A stretch of DNA of 19,395 bases from JBAZYZ01 sp964361185. GTDB lineage: Bacteria; Patescibacteriota; Minisyncoccia; Phycocordibacterales; VMEP01. Under the pieces are notes generated by a model. It ran no database searches. It was not told the origin of the DNA and worked only from the letters and a program-made list of their open reading frames with translations. A program made the position numbers and the translations under genes. Shown one piece after another: positions 17,711 to 19,395 of this stretch (its first letter is position 1; every line of letters starts with the position of its first letter). The stretch is from positions 1 to 19,395 of the forward strand of contig CAYHZS010000009.1 of NCBI GenBank assembly GCA_964361185.1. Direction: 5' to 3'.

Positions 17711-19395
17711 CCAGATTAGCTAATTTAGCATTCGACTGGATAAATGATTTCCTTGACGGGACATCAGAACCCATAAGCGTTTCAAAAACTTTTTCCGCCT
17801 CTTCGGCGTCTTCTATGCTAACTTTTTTCAAAACGCGCTTTTCCGGATCCATCGTCGTCTCCCATAGTTCCTCAGGATTCATTTCTCCCAAACCCTTATA
17901 GCGTTGGATGGAAATCTTGGCCTCGCGTTTCTTGGCCACTTCTTCCGTTTCTTCTTCCTCTCCTCCGATTTCTTCAGCGAGTTCTTCTATTTCCTCAACA
18001 TTGGAAGCGTCCTTTCCAAGAATTTTCTGTTTTTCTTTGTCATCATAAGCGTAAAAAATTTCTTTTCCTCGTTTTATTTTGTAGAGCGGAGGCTGAGCAA
18101 TGTAAATAAACCCACCTTCAATAACCGGACGGAAATATCTGAAGAAAAGGGTAAGTAGTAATGTTCTGATATGCGCGCCGTCTACGTCGGCGTCCGTGGC
18201 AATAATTATTTTGTGATATCGAAGTTTGGACAAATCAAAAGTGTCGCCTATAGCTGTGCCGAGTGCGACCACCAGAGCCTTGATTTCTACGGAAGCAAGC
18301 ATCTTGTCTATGCGTGACCGCTCCACGTTCAGAATCTTCCCCTTAAGGGGCAATATAGCCTGCGTACGGCGATCTCTGCCTTGTTTTGAAGAGCCACCAG
18401 CTGAATCGCCTTCCACTATAAAAAGCTCGGATTCCGAGGCATCGCGAGTCTGGCAATCCGCCAATTTGCCCGGTAAAGTCATTCCCTCAAGCGCACCCTT
18501 GCGAAGGACCGAATCCTTAGCCGCTTTGGCCGCTTTCCTCGCCTGTAGCGCCAAAAGTACCTTTCCTATGATATCTTTGGCGTCATCGGGGTGTTCCTCC
18601 AAAAATGCATTAAATGCCTCGCCAAACACCGTTCCGACGGCGCTTTGCGCTTCCATACTGCCAAGCTTCTCTTTCGTCTGGCCCTCAAACTGAATTTCGG
18701 GTCCCATTTTTATGGACACCACAGCCGTAAGCCCCTCGAGTACGTCTTCACCCGTAAGATTCTCCTCTTTCTCCTTGATAATGTTATTTTTCCTGCCGTA
18801 TGAATTCAGTATGCGGGTAAGAGCTGTTTTAAAACCGGTAACGTGCGTCCCACCTACCGGATTCGGAATATTGTTGGCGTAGGCATAAAGACGCGAAGGA
18901 ATGTCGTCAACGTATTGGAGCGACACTTCCACATTCACACCGTCTATCTCCTTCTCAACGTAAAAAATATTTTTGTGTATCGGCTTGTAATTTTGGTTAT
19001 GGAATTTGACCAAAGAAAGAAGTCCTCCTTCGAAGTAGAAAGACATTGAGGGAACTTCGAGTCCGAGTTCCTTAAAGTAAAAAACTTTATCCAAATCAAA
19101 CTTGCCGGTATAAGAGCGCGCGTCTATTACGGTAACTCTCATTCCCTTTACGAGATAGGCTTGCCCGCGTAGACGGCTCACGACTGTATCCCAGTCAAAT
19201 TTAACTTCCTTGAATATTTCGGGGTCAGGCTGGAATAAAACTATGGTGCCGTTTAATTTTGAACTTCCAAATTTTTTTACCGCCACTTTTTTCTTTCCGC
19301 GCGAATATTCCTGCGCGTATTTCCCTCCGTCGCGATGCACCTCCACGCGCGCGTAGTCCGACAAAGCGTTCACCACAGACGCGCCGACTCCGTGC
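17703..19395 (-). CDS. gyrB: DNA gyrase subunit B (N-terminus beyond the window)
   Basis: GyrB is the ATPase and DNA-gate subunit of gyrase, introducing negative supercoils. The visible 563 residues start at HGVGASVVNALS, the lid motif of the GHKL ATPase, so roughly the first 110 residues are outside. The transducer includes NPVGGTHVTGFKTALTR. The TOPRIM domain has SELFIVEGDSAGGSSKQGRD (catalytic Glu), LPLKGKILNVE and ATDADVDGAHIRTLLLTLFF (metal-binding DxD). The C-terminal signature is QRYKGLGEMNPEELWETTMD. GSSKQGRDRR and LKGKILNVE favour GyrB over ParE. A strongly acidic insertion (about 25 residues, ending GGEEEETEEV) lies before the C-terminal signature. The stop codon is embedded in the start of the downstream membrane-protein gene. 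Confidence 0.96.
   Translation of the reverse strand, partial: HGVGASVVNALSDYARVEVHRDGGKYAQEYSRGKKKVAVKKFGSSKLNGTIVLFQPDPEIFKEVKFDWDTVVSRLRGQAYLVKGMRVTVIDARSYTGKFDLDKVFYFKELGLEVPSMSFYFEGGLLSLVKFHNQNYKPIHKNIFYVEKEIDGVNVEVSLQYVDDIPSRLYAYANNIPNPVGGTHVTGFKTALTRILNSYGRKNNIIKEKEENLTGEDVLEGLTAVVSIKMGPEIQFEGQTKEKLGSMEAQSAVGTVFGEAFNAFLEEHPDDAKDIIGKVLLALQARKAAKAAKDSVLRKGALEGMTLPGKLADCQTRDASESELFIVEGDSAGGSSKQGRDRRTQAILPLKGKILNVERSRIDKMLASVEIKALVVALGTAIGDTFDLSKLRYHKIIIATDADVDGAHIRTLLLTLFFRYFRPVIEGGFIYIAQPPLYKIKRGKEIFYAYDDKEKQKILGKDASNVEEIEELAEEIGGEEEETEEVAKKREAKISIQRYKGLGEMNPEELWETTMDPEKRVLKKVSIEDAEEAEKVFETLMGSDVPSRKSFIQSNAKLANLDV

Overview
This 19.4-kb window looks like a chromosomal segment of an ultra-small bacterium of the Candidate Phyla Radiation (Patescibacteria, most like Parcubacteria). 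The reasons are the reduced versions of housekeeping proteins (a 762-residue SMC, a ThrRS reduced to its catalytic and anticodon-binding parts, a short TrmD), a NusB-Nudix fusion, a Cas2/PaaX-like protein of a type I associate with these genomes, and standard stop codons (no sign of UGA recoding). The lineage is an inference from gene content; no 16S rRNA is present.

Layout. Positions 1-300 hold a small orphan gene. Positions 392-1921 (minus) hold rpsP, khpA and trmD, a remnant of the usual rpsP-khpA-rimM-trmD order without rimM. RNase R (rnr) runs divergently from rpsP at 1998-4007. A Cas2/PaaX-like gene at 4099-4674 is bracketed by two copies of a palindromic repeat. smc follows at 4791-7079. 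Two small plus-strand genes (a GC-rich lipoprotein and a 60-residue orphan, each ended by the same 41-base terminator) sit between smc and rnc. Then come rnc, a nusB-Nudix fusion, rpmF and a degenerate Nudix-like gene, all minus. A GNAT acetyltransferase (plus) faces rnhB (minus) across a perfect 46-bp palindrome. The plus-strand block 12421-17310 holds dnaE, a 97-residue orphan and thrS. The window ends in a minus-strand SMR-like small membrane protein overlapping the 3' end of gyrB, which runs off the right edge.

How the genes fit together. Most are core information-processing genes: replication (dnaE, gyrB, smc, rnhB), RNA processing and decay (rnc, rnr), transcription antitermination (nusB) and translation (rpsP, rpmF, trmD, thrS, khpA). 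The minus-strand order rnc-smc-(Cas2-like)-rpsP-khpA-trmD recalls the conserved rnc-smc-...-rpsP-khpA-rimM-trmD super-operon of Gram-positive bacteria, interrupted here by accessory genes and by rnr on the other strand.

Two expression styles are visible. Several core genes have a -10-like hexamer only 7-13 nt before the start codon and no Shine-Dalgarno, suggesting leaderless or nearly leaderless mRNAs. The small accessory genes instead have Shine-Dalgarno sites, mostly strong; four of the six have spaced -35/-10 promoters and most have hairpin terminators, so they look like self-contained cassettes. No rRNA, tRNA, CRISPR array, insertion sequence or prophage was seen.
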